A stretch of 64,000 nt of DNA from Halodesulfurarchaeum sp. HSR-GB (lineage in GTDB: Archaea > Halobacteriota > Halobacteria > Halobacteriales > Halobacteriaceae), in NCBI RefSeq assembly GCF_031432215.1, contig NZ_JAVKGN010000001.1, positions 434,001 through 498,000 on the forward strand, written 5' to 3'. The stretch's first letter is position 1. Each line of letters begins with the position of its first letter. Shown here piece after piece: positions 10,091-19,775 of this stretch. The notes beneath the pieces were generated by a model. It saw only the letters and a program-made list of their open reading frames with translations, was not told the DNA's origin and did no database searches. Both the position numbers and the translations under genes were made by a program.

Positions 10091-11188
10091 ATGGCACACG
10101 GACATCCGGGTGGCCACCCCGGTGGCGGCGGTGGGCGAAACTACGCGCAAACCCCGCTCATCGCGACCTGGGAGGTAACACAGGCCTGTGATCTGGAGTG
10201 TGATCACTGCCGAGCGGACGCCCAGCCCGACCGCGACCCGAACGAACTCTCGACCGCCGAGGGGAAGGCCCTGATCGATCAGATCGCGGACTTCGGGCAC
10301 CCGCCTCCGGTCTTTGTCATCTCCGGCGGCGATCCGCTCAAGCGCCCGGATCTCTACGAACTCATCGAGCATGCCACCGATCAGGGACTCCCCACCGCCG
10401 TGACCCCGGCCCCGACTTCGCTTTTGGACCGCGAAGTGCTAGAGACCTTCGCGGACCTGGGTGTCAAACGCATCGCGCTCTCCCTCGACGGGGCCACCCC
10501 GGAGAGCCACGACACCTTCCGCGGGGAGGAGGGCTCCTTCGACCTGATCATGGACCGGGCCGAGATGGCCAAGGAAGCGGGGATCGGCATCCAGATCAAC
10601 ACGACCGTCACCGCGAACACCGCCGAGGAACTCCCCGAAATCGCGGACCTGGTCGAAGAGCTGGGGGCGGCGATGTGGGAGGTCTTCTTCCTGGTTCCCA
10701 TCGGTCGCGGGACCGAACTCGACCAGCTCGAACCCGAAGCGACCCGGGACGTGATGGAGTTCCTCTACGAGCGCCAAAAATCGGCGCCGTTCCGGACGAT
10801 CACCGTCGAAGCGCCCCACTACCGCGTGATCGCCAAGGAACTCGAACAGGCCGCGACGGGCAACGACGTCCGGGTCGGCTCGACGCGGGCCGGGAAGGGC
10901 TTTGTCTTCGTCAGCCACGAGGGCGACGTGTTCCCCTCGGGCTTCCTGCCACTCACGGGGGGCAACGTGACCGAGACCTCCCTCGTGGACATCTATCGGA
11001 ACTCCGATCTCTTCGAGATGCTCCGGGACGATTCCCAACTCACCGGCTCCTGTCGGACCTGCGAACACCGTGAACTCTGTGGCGGCAGCCGCTCGCGGGC
11101 CTACGCCGTCACTGGGAACCCGATGGCGAGTGACCCGCTCTGCCCCTACGTCGAGGAACTGGTCTCCGGAGACCCGCCCGAGGCCTGA
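10091..11188 (+). CDS. Radical SAM/SPASM protein, likely haem biosynthesis (AhbC/AhbD-like)
   Basis: A 365-residue radical SAM enzyme. The 4Fe-4S cluster ligands are Cys33, Cys37 and Cys40 (CDLECDHC); a GGDPL motif follows, and a SPASM-type Cys cluster (CRTCEHRELCGG) is near the C-terminus. The N-terminus MAHGHPGGHPGGGGG is rich in His and Gly, suggesting a metal-handling tail. It lies between hemA and a protoporphyrinogen-oxidase-like gene, which fits the archaeal sirohaem-dependent haem route. The exact step (AhbC or AhbD, or a TIGR04053-type relative) is inferred. Confidence 0.8.
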   Translation: MAHGHPGGHPGGGGGRNYAQTPLIATWEVTQACDLECDHCRADAQPDRDPNELSTAEGKALIDQIADFGHPPPVFVISGGDPLKRPDLYELIEHATDQGLPTAVTPAPTSLLDREVLETFADLGVKRIALSLDGATPESHDTFRGEEGSFDLIMDRAEMAKEAGIGIQINTTVTANTAEELPEIADLVEELGAAMWEVFFLVPIGRGTELDQLEPEATRDVMEFLYERQKSAPFRTITVEAPHYRVIAKELEQAATGNDVRVGSTRAGKGFVFVSHEGDVFPSGFLPLTGGNVTETSLVDIYRNSDLFEMLRDDSQLTGSCRTCEHRELCGGSRSRAYAVTGNPMASDPLCPYVEELVSGDPPEA

Positions 11189-11224
11189 GATGTGGGCCCA
11201 TACTACAAGGAGGGCTGATCGCCC

Positions 11225-12490
11225 GTGACCGTCGGCGTCGTCGGGGCCGGGATCTCCGGGCTCGCACTGACACACTACCTCCGGGAACAGGGCGTCGAGA
11301 CGGTGACCTTCGAGGCGACGGATCGTCCAGGCGGCATGATTCAGTCTCGTGCCGTCGACGGCCGGGTGCTCGAACTCGGCCCCCAGCGACTCCGGCTCGC
11401 GGGGCCGGTCAAAGCCCTCGTCTCCGAGCTGGGTCTGACGGACGAACTTCGCGAGGGCCACACCGACCAGCCACTCTATATCTATCACGACGGCGCGTTC
11501 AGGGAGGCCCCGCTCTCGGTCCGGGCCGCGATCACCACCGATCTGCTCTCCTGGCGCGGCAAACTCCGGGTTCTGGCCGAACCCCTGACCAAGGGGCCAC
11601 AGCCCGAGGAGTCCGTCGAGGACTTCCTCACCCGGAAGTTCGGTCACGAGGCCGCCCACCGCGTGTTCGAGCCGCTCTACACCGGCCTCTATGGTTCCTC
11701 GGCCGACGAGATGCTGGTGGAGTACTCGCTGGGCAAGGCCCTGGAGCGCCACGGCATCGAGGGCTCGATACTCGCGGCCGTCCTCCGCTATGTATTGAAG
11801 GGACGGGACCCGCCCCCGATCGTGACCTTCGAGGACGGGCTGGCACGGTTGCCGGTGGCCATAGCGAACCGATATGCCGACCGGATTCACTTCGACACCC
11901 CGGTCGAGGCGATCGAGTCCGCCGGCGACGGGTACGAGATCCACACGCCAGACGGCCGTACCGCCATCGACGCGGTCGCGCTCACCACACCGGCTCCGGT
12001 CGCAGCGGACATCCTCGAACCGCTGGACGAGACCCTCGCCGGAACCCTCCGCGAGTTCAACTACAACCCGATCGTGATGGCCCACCTGCACTCCACGGCC
12101 GAGTTGACCGGTCACGGCTGTCAGATCCTCCCCGAGGCGGGCTACACCACCCTCGGAATGACCTGGAACGCCAGCATGCTCGACCGTGACGGCGTCTACA
12201 CCGCGTACCTGGGCGGGAGCGAGCGGAGAGCCTTGCTCGACCGCTCGGACGAGGAGATCGGGGCGATCGCGGCCCGGGAGTTCGAGGACCTGCACGGCGA
12301 ACCGGCCGAGGTGCTGTCCGTGAACCGCTGGGAGCCCGGCATGCCCGCCTACGACCAGTCCTGGACCGCCCTCGACCGCCTCGATCCACCAGCCGGGATC
12401 GACTTTGTCACCAACTATACCGAGCGAGCGGGGATCATCGGCCGGATCGCCGACGCGAAACGGACGGCCGAGCGACTGGCCGAACGGTGA
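11225..12490 (+). CDS. hemG: Protoporphyrinogen oxidase-like FAD protein
   Basis: A 421-residue flavin amine-oxidase-fold protein. The dinucleotide-binding GAGISGLAL (7-15), the downstream ETD-like acidic end of beta 2 (TFEATDRPGG) and the Arg-rich ELGPQRLRL are as in HemG/HemY protoporphyrinogen oxidases. It uses a GTG start and lies 36 bases after the radical SAM gene; its stop overlaps the GNAT start by four bases. A related flavin-dependent porphyrin or phytoene-type oxidase is the alternative. Confidence 0.82.
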   Translation: MTVGVVGAGISGLALTHYLREQGVETVTFEATDRPGGMIQSRAVDGRVLELGPQRLRLAGPVKALVSELGLTDELREGHTDQPLYIYHDGAFREAPLSVRAAITTDLLSWRGKLRVLAEPLTKGPQPEESVEDFLTRKFGHEAAHRVFEPLYTGLYGSSADEMLVEYSLGKALERHGIEGSILAAVLRYVLKGRDPPPIVTFEDGLARLPVAIANRYADRIHFDTPVEAIESAGDGYEIHTPDGRTAIDAVALTTPAPVAADILEPLDETLAGTLREFNYNPIVMAHLHSTAELTGHGCQILPEAGYTTLGMTWNASMLDRDGVYTAYLGGSERRALLDRSDEEIGAIAAREFEDLHGEPAEVLSVNRWEPGMPAYDQSWTALDRLDPPAGIDFVTNYTERAGIIGRIADAKRTAERLAER

Positions 12491-12954
12491 CCCGCTCGAT
12501 CCGCCGGGCGAGAGCCCACGATCAAGCACAGTTACTCGCCGTTCGCCGGGCCGCGATCAGCGGGCTAACCGAGAGCCCGGCCGAGCAGGCCTGGATCGAG
12601 GCGGACGAACCAGTTCGAGCGGCGCTGGCACGTCCGGACACGGCCGTCTTCGTCGTCGAGGAACACGGATCGATCGCGGGCTTTGGCTGGCTCGAAGCCG
12701 AGGCCACCCAGCGGTTCGAGCCACCCGTGGATGGCCAGCTGGGCGGTGTCTTTGTCCATCCCCACGCCGCCAGATCGGGGATCGGGACGCTCCTCGTCGA
12801 GGCCATCGAGACCCGGGCCAGCGAATTAGGCCTCGATTCGCTTGGACTCGAAACGCCGGCGGATATGGTCCCGTTCTTCGAAGCCCAGGGATACAGCCAA
12901 GCGGAGGTCGCAGAATCCGAAAGCAAATTCCAGCCGATGCAAAAGCGACTCTGA
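12487..12954 (+). CDS. GNAT family N-acetyltransferase
   Basis: A 155-residue single-domain acetyltransferase. The acetyl-CoA loop is seen at VFVHPHAARSGIGTLL (about 90-105), followed by LVEAIETRASELGLDSL, the typical helix and strand. It begins with GTG overlapping the hemG-like stop by four bases, so it is probably translationally coupled. Substrate unknown. It converges with pepF with no gap. Confidence 0.87.
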   Translation: MTRSIRRARAHDQAQLLAVRRAAISGLTESPAEQAWIEADEPVRAALARPDTAVFVVEEHGSIAGFGWLEAEATQRFEPPVDGQLGGVFVHPHAARSGIGTLLVEAIETRASELGLDSLGLETPADMVPFFEAQGYSQAEVAESESKFQPMQKRL

Positions 12955-14742
12955 TCAGGCCAGCAGTTCGGCCATCTCCTCGATGCGCCGTTCGTACTCC
13001 CCGATCGCCGTCTCGATAGGTTCGGGGTCGGCCATGTCGACCCCCGCCGTCTGGAGCACGTCGAGTGGGTACTCGCTGCCGCCCAGCCGGAGGGCATCGA
13101 GGTAGTCCGTGGCAGCGGTCGGATCCGATTCGATGCGGTCGACGATGGCGACGGCCGCACTCAGGCCCGTCGCGTACTGGTAGACATAAAAGTTGTAGTA
13201 GAAGTGAGGGATGCGCATCCACTCCGTCCGGATGTGCTCGTCGAGGTGGGCCGGCGCGTAGTATCGGGCCTTGCGCTCGCCGTACAGTTCGTCGAGTCGG
13301 TCGGGCGTCAGCGGCTCGCCCGCGGCCGAGCGCTCGTGGATCTCGGCCTCGAAGGCGGCAAAGAGGGTCTGTCGGTACAGGGTCGAGCGGAACCGCTCCA
13401 GGAACTGATCGAGGACGTGGGCGCGGAAGTGTTGGTCCTCCACGGTCTCCAGGAGGTGATGGGTCAACAGCGTCTCGTTGACAGTCGAGGCCACCTCGGC
13501 GACGAAGATCTCGTAGTCGGCATCGACGTAGGGCTGGGTCTCGCTGGCCAGTTCGGAGTGCATCGAGTGCCCGAGTTCGTGGGCCAGCGTGTACAGCGAG
13601 GTGACGTCGTCCTGCCAGTTCATGAGGATGTAGGGGTGGGTGTCGTAGGTCCCACCTGAGTACGCTCCCGAGCGCTTACCCCGGTTCTCGTGGACGTCGA
13701 TCCACCGGGACTCGATGCCCGCTTCGACCCGGTCCTGGTAGGCCTCGCCCAGCGGGGACAGCGCCTCGATCACCATCTCGGTGGCCTCTTCGTAGGATAT
13801 CTCCGGGCTCTCCCCGGGCGCGGCGGGCGCGTACACGTCGTACATTTCGAGTTCGTCGACCCCCAGCGCGGTGGCCTTCAGGTCCAGGTGGCGGTGCAGC
13901 GTCTCCAGGTTCCCCTCGACAGTCTCGACGAGGGCGTCATAAACCGACACGGGGACGTTCGAGCCGTCGAGGGCCGCCTCGCGGGCCGACTCGTAATCGC
14001 GGATGTCCGCGGTCTTGACGTGTTTTCTGACCTGATGGTTCAGCGACGTCCCCAGCGTGTTGCGAACCGTGGCGAGTTCCCCGTAGAAGGCCTCGTGGAC
14101 GCGTTCTCGGAACGCCCGATCGGGACGCTGCAACAGGGAGGTGAAATTCGACTGGGTGATCTCCACGTCCCCATCCGGTCCCTCGACGGTCGGGAAGGTC
14201 AGATCGGCGTTCGTGAGCTTCCCGAACACCTCCGAGGGGGCGGAGAGAACCTCACCGAGTTCGGAGAGAACCCCCTCGACTTCGGCCGAGCGGGTGTGGG
14301 GTTTGAGTCGGAGGACGTCATCGAGGTAGTGCTCGTAGGGTTCGAGTTCCGGGGTGGAGTCGAGCAGTTCGGTCACCCGCGATTCGGGCAGTTGCTGGAT
14401 TTCGGGCCCGATGAAGGAGTTCGCACTGTTGAATTCCGCGGCGAGGGTCCGGGCCCGGGTCGCCCGCCCCTGGGCCGCCTGATCGCGAGTATCTTCATCG
14501 GATCGCATCCGGGCGTAGGCGGCGACCTGTTCGAGTTCGCGGGCGAGTTCGTCACGAGTCTGGAGTGCCGCAAGCAACGTCTCGCCGTCCTCGCCCAGGC
14601 GACCCTCGTACGCCCGAATCTCGTCGATCCGCTCGGACACGGCTTCGAACGCGGCCTCCCATTCCTCGGTCGACTCGTAGATCGCTTCCAGATCCCAGGT
14701 GTACTCGGTCGGGATCTCCGCTCGCTCGGGGACGCTGTCCAT
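12955..14742 (-). CDS. pepF: Oligoendopeptidase F (M3 family)
   Basis: A cytoplasmic zinc endopeptidase for short peptides, 595 residues, as expected for PepF. The zinc site is LAHELGHSMHS near residue 385, with the third ligand expected at ANVNETL/EVASTVNE about 25 residues on. The N-terminal helical domain starts at TEYTWDLEAIYES. The gene is convergent with the GNAT and 24 bases upstream of truA on the same strand. Confidence 0.94.
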   Translation of the reverse strand: MDSVPERAEIPTEYTWDLEAIYESTEEWEAAFEAVSERIDEIRAYEGRLGEDGETLLAALQTRDELARELEQVAAYARMRSDEDTRDQAAQGRATRARTLAAEFNSANSFIGPEIQQLPESRVTELLDSTPELEPYEHYLDDVLRLKPHTRSAEVEGVLSELGEVLSAPSEVFGKLTNADLTFPTVEGPDGDVEITQSNFTSLLQRPDRAFRERVHEAFYGELATVRNTLGTSLNHQVRKHVKTADIRDYESAREAALDGSNVPVSVYDALVETVEGNLETLHRHLDLKATALGVDELEMYDVYAPAAPGESPEISYEEATEMVIEALSPLGEAYQDRVEAGIESRWIDVHENRGKRSGAYSGGTYDTHPYILMNWQDDVTSLYTLAHELGHSMHSELASETQPYVDADYEIFVAEVASTVNETLLTHHLLETVEDQHFRAHVLDQFLERFRSTLYRQTLFAAFEAEIHERSAAGEPLTPDRLDELYGERKARYYAPAHLDEHIRTEWMRIPHFYYNFYVYQYATGLSAAVAIVDRIESDPTAATDYLDALRLGGSEYPLDVLQTAGVDMADPEPIETAIGEYERRIEEMAELLA

Positions 14743-14766
14743 ACCCGCCGTGGTACGGGCGAGGGG

Positions 14767-15582
14767 TTAAGGGTTGTCGCCAGTCGACCCGCCGATCCCC
14801 TGCTGGAGGGTTCGCCCGACGGCGGCCCGGGTTCGGTCCGCACGAGCGCGCCGCTCGAACACAGTCCGGGCCGCCTCGACCGCCTCCGGTTCGGGATCGA
14901 AGGACTGGTCGTAGTTCACCTCCGTGAGGACGAGCGGATAGGCTGGCGCAGGCGGGAAGCCCTCAGGCCCGGGCAATGGCTCGGGGGCGAGCACGCGATC
15001 GACGAAGGCGAGATCGCGGTCGCCACGGAGCACCCGGTCGTAGAGCCCGAGCAGCCGTCTGACGAGTTGTCGCGGGAACCCACCCGCCCGGACCCGGACC
15101 CGGAGGTACTCGCCCGTCCGATCACTTCGAACCGTGAGGTCCCGAACCGTGCCCGCATCCGCCGCCGCGAGGTTGTGGAAATCGTGCTCGCCGGCGAGCC
15201 TGGCCTCGATTTCGGCCCGGCGCTCCGGATCGTCGCTGGGGGCATGTAACAAGTAGGTGTACTCCCGCCACCGGGCGTGGTGGGTCGCGTGAAAGTCCTC
15301 CGGGACCGGCGTGCTGGCCCAGACGTGCACGTCCTCGGGCAAGTAGGCGGTGAACGCGTGCGGGGAGAGCCACGCGGGCGCGTCGAAGGCGATCGTCTGG
15401 GCCAGTGCCGAGACACCAGCGTCGGTCCGGCCGGCCGCCGCGTATCCGGGCGGAGCGTCCTCGAATTCGATGCCGTGGTCCGCGAGGGCGTCGAAGAGTG
15501 CGCCCTCGACGGTTGGAAGCGACGGCTGGCGCTGAAAGCCGTGGTAGGCCCGGCCGTCGTAGGCGACCCGGTAGGCCCGCAT
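14767..15582 (-). CDS. truA: tRNA pseudouridine(38-40) synthase
   Basis: Isomerises uridines in the anticodon arm. A 271-residue TruA with YDGRAYHGFQRQ at the N-terminus and the catalytic aspartate Asp54 in GRTDAGVSA. The RLLGLY and C-terminal LVLTEVNYD segments also fit. It lies six bases after the hisS stop, forming a tRNA-function pair; pepF follows. Confidence 0.95.
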   Translation of the reverse strand: MRAYRVAYDGRAYHGFQRQPSLPTVEGALFDALADHGIEFEDAPPGYAAAGRTDAGVSALAQTIAFDAPAWLSPHAFTAYLPEDVHVWASTPVPEDFHATHHARWREYTYLLHAPSDDPERRAEIEARLAGEHDFHNLAAADAGTVRDLTVRSDRTGEYLRVRVRAGGFPRQLVRRLLGLYDRVLRGDRDLAFVDRVLAPEPLPGPEGFPPAPAYPLVLTEVNYDQSFDPEPEAVEAARTVFERRARADRTRAAVGRTLQQGIGGSTGDNP

Positions 15583-15588
15583 GCGCCC

Positions 15589-16887
15589 CTACTGGAAGTC
15601 CGCGAGGCGCGGGGCCTCGTGGTCGCCGGGGAACGCTTCGATCGGGACCTGGGCCTGATCGCCCGAGGCCATGTCCTTGACCGTGACCATCCCCTCGGCG
15701 AGGTCCTGCTCGCCGACGATGACGACCGTCTCGGCGTTGATCGAGTCCGCGTACTCCAGTTGCGCGCCAAACGAGCGCTCCGAGACGTCGGTCTCGACGA
15801 CGTGACCGCGCTCGCGAAGCGCCCGGACGATCCGGGCCGCCTCGGACCGGGTGTCCCCGATCTGGAGGACGTAATAGTCCGTCGAGAGGGCCTCCTCGGG
15901 CCAGACGCCGGCCCGCTGGAGGAGCAGCGAGAGCGGTGCCAGTCCGGGCGCGACACCCACCGCGGGAGTGGGCTGGCCACCGACGCTCTCGATCAGGTCG
16001 TCGTAGCGCCCGCCCCCGAAGACCGCCCGGGAAACGTCCCCGGTCGAGTCGAAGCACTCGAAGACGACCCCCGTGTAGTAGTCCAGGCCGCGGGCCGTCT
16101 CCAGCGAGAGGGTGATGTACTCCCGGACACCGAAATCCTCCGCGGCCGCGAGGACCGCTCTGAGGTTCTCAACAGCCGCCTCGACGCGGTCAGTGCCGGC
16201 GAACGCCACGAGTTCGTCGAGGTCGCCGTTCTCGAGGAGATCCTCGAACTCGACGGCCTGCTCCCGGGAGAGGCCGGCGTCGACGAGCAGATCGTGGTAT
16301 GCGGCCCGCTCGATCTTCTCGCTTTTGTCGACGGCTCTGATCGCAGCCCGAGTATCGACATCTCCGGCCATCGATTCGAGCAGGCCGCCCAGAATGTCCC
16401 GGTGGGAGAGCCGGAACTCGAAGTCCTCGGCGGTCAGACCCAGCGCGGTCATGGCGTCGGCCGCGAAGGCCAGAATCTCGGCGTCGGCCGTGGGGGCCGT
16501 GGAGCCGAAGATGTCGGCGTTGAGCTGGTAGAACTCGCGGAATCGGCCCTGCTGGGGTTCCTCGTAGCGCCAGAAGGGGCGGGTCGAGTACCACTTGATT
16601 GGCTTCGTGAGTGCCTGCTGTTTCGCCACGACCATGCGGGCCACGGTGGGAGTCAGTTCCGGGGTCATGGCGACCTCGCGGCCCCCGTCGTCGGTAAACG
16701 CGTACAGTTCCTCGACGATCTCCTCGCCGCTCTTGTCGACGTACATCTGGGTCCGCTCCAGGGCCGGGGTGCCGACCTCCCGGAACCCGTACTGGGACGC
16801 GGTGGCCTCCAGCGTGTCGATCATCGCCCGACGGGCGGCCATCTCCTCGGGGTAAAAATCACGAAATCCCTTCAGCCGGTCGTACAT
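15589..16887 (-). CDS. hisS: Histidyl-tRNA synthetase
   Basis: A class II aminoacyl-tRNA synthetase of 432 residues. The start MYDRLKGFRDFYPEEM is the conserved beginning; a GTG six codons upstream is possible. Motif 2 (RPFWRYEEPQQGRFREFYQ), the histidine A loop LARGLDYYTG-like (ARGLDYYTG) and the C-terminal anticodon-binding domain are present. It is in the same window as a tRNA-His gene (25346) but not adjacent to it. Followed closely by truA. Confidence 0.95.
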   Translation of the reverse strand: MYDRLKGFRDFYPEEMAARRAMIDTLEATASQYGFREVGTPALERTQMYVDKSGEEIVEELYAFTDDGGREVAMTPELTPTVARMVVAKQQALTKPIKWYSTRPFWRYEEPQQGRFREFYQLNADIFGSTAPTADAEILAFAADAMTALGLTAEDFEFRLSHRDILGGLLESMAGDVDTRAAIRAVDKSEKIERAAYHDLLVDAGLSREQAVEFEDLLENGDLDELVAFAGTDRVEAAVENLRAVLAAAEDFGVREYITLSLETARGLDYYTGVVFECFDSTGDVSRAVFGGGRYDDLIESVGGQPTPAVGVAPGLAPLSLLLQRAGVWPEEALSTDYYVLQIGDTRSEAARIVRALRERGHVVETDVSERSFGAQLEYADSINAETVVIVGEQDLAEGMVTVKDMASGDQAQVPIEAFPGDHEAPRLADFQ

Positions 16888-16929
16888 AGAGCCGAGTTGG
16901 GCCACCCGGCGCTTGTACCTGTCCCTTGC

Positions 16930-17286
16930 CTACCGCCGCGAGATGTTGAAGCTCTTCGAGTCGGGTTTCATCTCGCGGAGCAACTCTTTCATCTTCTCTT
17001 CGTCGATCTTCTCGCGCAGTCGGCCGGACTGGGCCAGCGCGACGATCTGCTGTTCGACCTGCTCGCCGAAGCTCTCGCGGCTCATCTTGACCGTGTTGAG
17101 TCGCTTGCGAGCCCCGTCGGTGAGATGCTGACGGAGCACCGCCTTCCGCTGGGCATCGGCCTGCTCGCGCTGGGCCTCCATGGCCTCCTCGCGGCCACCG
17201 TCGCCGCCGCCCTGGTTTTCCTGTAGCTCCTGGAGTTTCTGTTCGCGAAGCTCCTCCAGTCGGTCGTCATCGGGATTCTGGCTCAT
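16930..17286 (-). CDS. PDCD5-family DNA-binding protein
   Basis: A 118-residue basic/acidic helical protein with the PDCD5/TFAR19 signature: an N-terminal charged helix ([13 protein letters not shown]), a Gly/Gln linker and the core ending [17 protein letters not shown]. Archaeal members bind DNA in vitro; their cellular role is unclear. I start at MSQNPDDD (17286). It sits 43 bases upstream of hisS on the same strand. Confidence 0.9.
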   Translation of the reverse strand: MSQNPDDDRLEELREQKLQELQENQGGGDGGREEAMEAQREQADAQRKAVLRQHLTDGARKRLNTVKMSRESFGEQVEQQIVALAQSGRLREKIDEEKMKELLREMKPDSKSFNISRR

Positions 17287-17329
17287 GGTGTGGGATTGTC
17301 GACAAACGCTCAAAACCGTTACGCACCGG

Positions 17330-18463
17330 TCAACGCTCGGCCGGGAACCAGGCGAACTCGTGGTCCGCGATCAGGTCGATCCTGACGGGATCGTCCTGGG
17401 TCAGTCCTGCCGTGTGGTTGTGTCGCACTTCGACGGTGGTTCCAGCAGCCAGCCGCACGCGGTACCGGATCGTCGACCCCTCGTAACTGCGACGGTGGAC
17501 GGTCCCGTGGGCCCTGTCCGGTGTCGCAGCGACCGCGTTCACGTCGTCAGGCCGGAGAATCACGTCGACCGCGCGGCCGGCATCAGCCGCCGATAGTCCC
17601 GGGAGTTGTCCCAGTGGAATCGACCCGATCGACGTCGAGACGGCCCCGTCTTCGACCTGGCCAGCCAGGAAGGTCGGGTTCCCGAGGAAGTTCGCGACGA
17701 ATCGTGTCGCCGGGTTCGAGAACACCGCCTCCGGGTGGCCGACCTGTTCGAGGCGGCCGTCGTGGAGCACGGCAACCCGATCCGAGATGGAGAGGGCTTC
17801 GGTCTGGTCGTGTGTGACAAAGACCGTGGTCACGCCGGCGGTGTCGAGGATGTCCCGCACCTCCTCACGCATGCGCTCGCGAAGGTCCCGGTCCAGGCTG
17901 GAGAAGGGTTCGTCCAGGAGCAACAGCGCCGGTTCGGGCGCGAGTGCACGAGCCAGCGCCACTCGCTGTTGTTGTCCACCAGAGAGATCAGCCGGCGAGC
18001 GGTCCTCGGCCCCGGCCAGGCCGACGAGATCGAGTAGCTCCTCGATCCGGGCCGCCCGTTCGGCCGCCGGCCAGTCCTCGATCCCGAAACCGACGTTCTC
18101 GGCCACCGAGAGGTGCGAAAACAGCGCGAAGTCCTGGAAGACCAGGCCCACGTCCCGCTCCTCCGGCGGCGTCGAGCGGGTCCCGTCCGCGACCCGTTCC
18201 CCACCGATGGCGACCTGGCCGGAGTCGGGGGCTTCGAGCCCGGCGATCGTCCGGAGTGCCGTGGTCTTCCCACACCCCGAGGGGCCCAAAATCGAGAGCA
18301 ACTCGCCGTCGCGCACGGCCAGCGAGACGTCCTCGATGGCGGGCTCACCCTCGAAGGCCGTCGTCACCGAATCTAGTTCGAGGACCGTCCGGGCCGCCGC
18401 TTCCGTATCCGCGTGTTCCGCGTGGCTGTGTTCGACGGCGGGCGAGGAGGTGTGTGTTGCCAT
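17330..18463 (-). CDS. Iron(III) ABC transporter ATP-binding protein
   Basis: A 377-residue FbpC/PotA-type ATPase. Walker A is GPSGCGKT (60-67), the signature LSGGQQQR lies near 155, Walker B is [12 protein letters not shown], and a TOBE-like C-terminal domain follows. The N-terminus carries four histidines in the first 17 residues, ahead of the usual start of the domain. It is divergent from the substrate-binding gene and shares an intergenic region with two DtxR-type operators, so iron-dependent control is likely. Confidence 0.9.
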   Translation of the reverse strand: MATHTSSPAVEHSHAEHADTEAAARTVLELDSVTTAFEGEPAIEDVSLAVRDGELLSILGPSGCGKTTALRTIAGLEAPDSGQVAIGGERVADGTRSTPPEERDVGLVFQDFALFSHLSVAENVGFGIEDWPAAERAARIEELLDLVGLAGAEDRSPADLSGGQQQRVALARALAPEPALLLLDEPFSSLDRDLRERMREEVRDILDTAGVTTVFVTHDQTEALSISDRVAVLHDGRLEQVGHPEAVFSNPATRFVANFLGNPTFLAGQVEDGAVSTSIGSIPLGQLPGLSAADAGRAVDVILRPDDVNAVAATPDRAHGTVHRRSYEGSTIRYRVRLAAGTTVEVRHNHTAGLTQDDPVRIDLIADHEFAWFPAER

Positions 18464-18509
18464 AGGTGTAGATCCGCAACCGGGTCAGGTTCGTCGTTGG
18501 CCCCACTTG

Positions 18510-18525
18510 TTTAGGCAGCCCTAAA
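18510..18525. promoter_or_regulatory. DtxR/Idr-type operator 1
   Basis: TTTAGGCAGCCCTAAA is a perfect 6-base-arm dyad with a 4-base centre, matching the TTAGGnnnnCCTAA pattern bound by DtxR-family metal regulators of haloarchaea. It lies about 47 bases upstream of the ABC ATPase start (18463). Confidence 0.7.
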
Positions 18526-18588
18526 AACGTCCCGATGCGGGCACGGCGGCGTTTTTTGGTTCGCCTAAAACCGCCACGCCTAAGTATG

Positions 18589-18606
18589 TTTTAGGGCGAC
18601 CTAAAA
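18589..18606. promoter_or_regulatory. DtxR/Idr-type operator 2
   Basis: TTTTAGGGCGACCTAAAA has perfect 7-base arms and a 4-base centre. It ends six bases before the ATG of the iron-binding protein gene, so a bound repressor would cover the start of a leaderless transcript. Two CCTAA half-sites also occur between the dyads, near 18563 and 18579. Confidence 0.75.
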
Positions 18607-18612
18607 CTTGAG

Positions 18613-19770
18613 ATGAGCGACGCAGATCACACGGACACGACAGCACAAACGGGGAGCCGGGATCGGGCCTGGAGTCGGCGGCGGCTGCTCGGGACCGCCG
18701 GGGCCGCCCTCACGATGAGCGTCGGGCTGGCCGGCTGTCTCGGTTCGGGCGGTTCGGACCCCTTCGAAACCGACGAGCCCCAGGGCGAACCGATCGACGG
18801 GGAGGGGGTGACCTGGGACGATCTGGGCGACCTGGAGGGCGAGTTGACCGTCTACTCCGGGCGGACCCGCGATCAGATCGACCCGCTGTTCGCGAAGCTA
18901 GAGGAGTTCTACCCGGATTTCTCGATCGCCCGGGACTACGACAGCAACGAGGCCCAGCTCAACAGCCTCGTGGAGGAGGGCGAGTCCACGCCGGCCGACC
19001 TGTTCTACACCCAGTCCTCCGGTGCGCTCGCGGCGCTGAAATCCGAGGGGCTGGCCCGAACACTCCCGACTGACGTCCAGGATGCCGTCCCGGAGAACAA
19101 ACGTGATCCCGACGGCGAGTGGACGGGGGCCTCCGGGCGCGTGCGAGCGGTCCAGTTCAACAGCGACACCTGGAGTCGGTCCGAATTGCCGACCGACATC
19201 TTCGCCTACGCCACGGACGAGCGCTTTGCTGGCGAGGTCTCCACCCGCCCGAACTCCGGCACCTTCCGCTCGTTCATCGTCGCCATGCTCGAACTGGAAG
19301 GCGAGGAGCGAACCCGGGAGTGGGTTCGGCGCCTCCTCGAAGACCAGGACGTCACCCTCTATTCGAGCGGAACTCAGCAGGCCGAAGCCGTCGCGAACGG
19401 CGAGGTCTCCGTGGGGCTTGGTAACCAGTACTACGCTGCCCGAATCATCGGGAACCAGCCCGACGCGCCACTCGACGTGACCTTCACCCAGAACGACCCG
19501 GGGAGCCTGTTCAACGTCTCCGGGGTCGCAGTCCTCTCGGGGGCCGAGAAGCCGAACCTCGCGGCCGAGTTCGTCCGCCACGTCCTCGCCGTGGAGGGCC
19601 AGCAGTTCTTCGTCGACACGAACGGCGAGTACCCGGTCGTCGACGGGGTCGCCTACGACGGCCCGCTCCCGAGCCTCGAGGCCCTCGAACCGCCCAGCTT
19701 CGACCTCAACGAACTGGGCGACCTCGAACCGGCCATCGACCTCCTGCGCGAGGAAGGGATGACCGTCTAA
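18613..19770 (+). CDS. Iron(III) ABC transporter substrate-binding lipoprotein
   Basis: A 385-residue periplasmic-binding-type protein of the FbpA family. The Tat signal SRRRLLGTAG (about 21-30) is followed by a lipobox LAGC near residue 40, so it is exported folded and lipid-anchored. The mature part shows the TVYSGRT opening, and a Tyr pair near GNQYYAARI typical of Fe(III)-binding proteins. Operator 2 overlaps its promoter; the permease follows after five bases. Confidence 0.9.
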   Translation: MSDADHTDTTAQTGSRDRAWSRRRLLGTAGAALTMSVGLAGCLGSGGSDPFETDEPQGEPIDGEGVTWDDLGDLEGELTVYSGRTRDQIDPLFAKLEEFYPDFSIARDYDSNEAQLNSLVEEGESTPADLFYTQSSGALAALKSEGLARTLPTDVQDAVPENKRDPDGEWTGASGRVRAVQFNSDTWSRSELPTDIFAYATDERFAGEVSTRPNSGTFRSFIVAMLELEGEERTREWVRRLLEDQDVTLYSSGTQQAEAVANGEVSVGLGNQYYAARIIGNQPDAPLDVTFTQNDPGSLFNVSGVAVLSGAEKPNLAAEFVRHVLAVEGQQFFVDTNGEYPVVDGVAYDGPLPSLEALEPPSFDLNELGDLEPAIDLLREEGMTV

Positions 19771-19775
19771 ACTCG

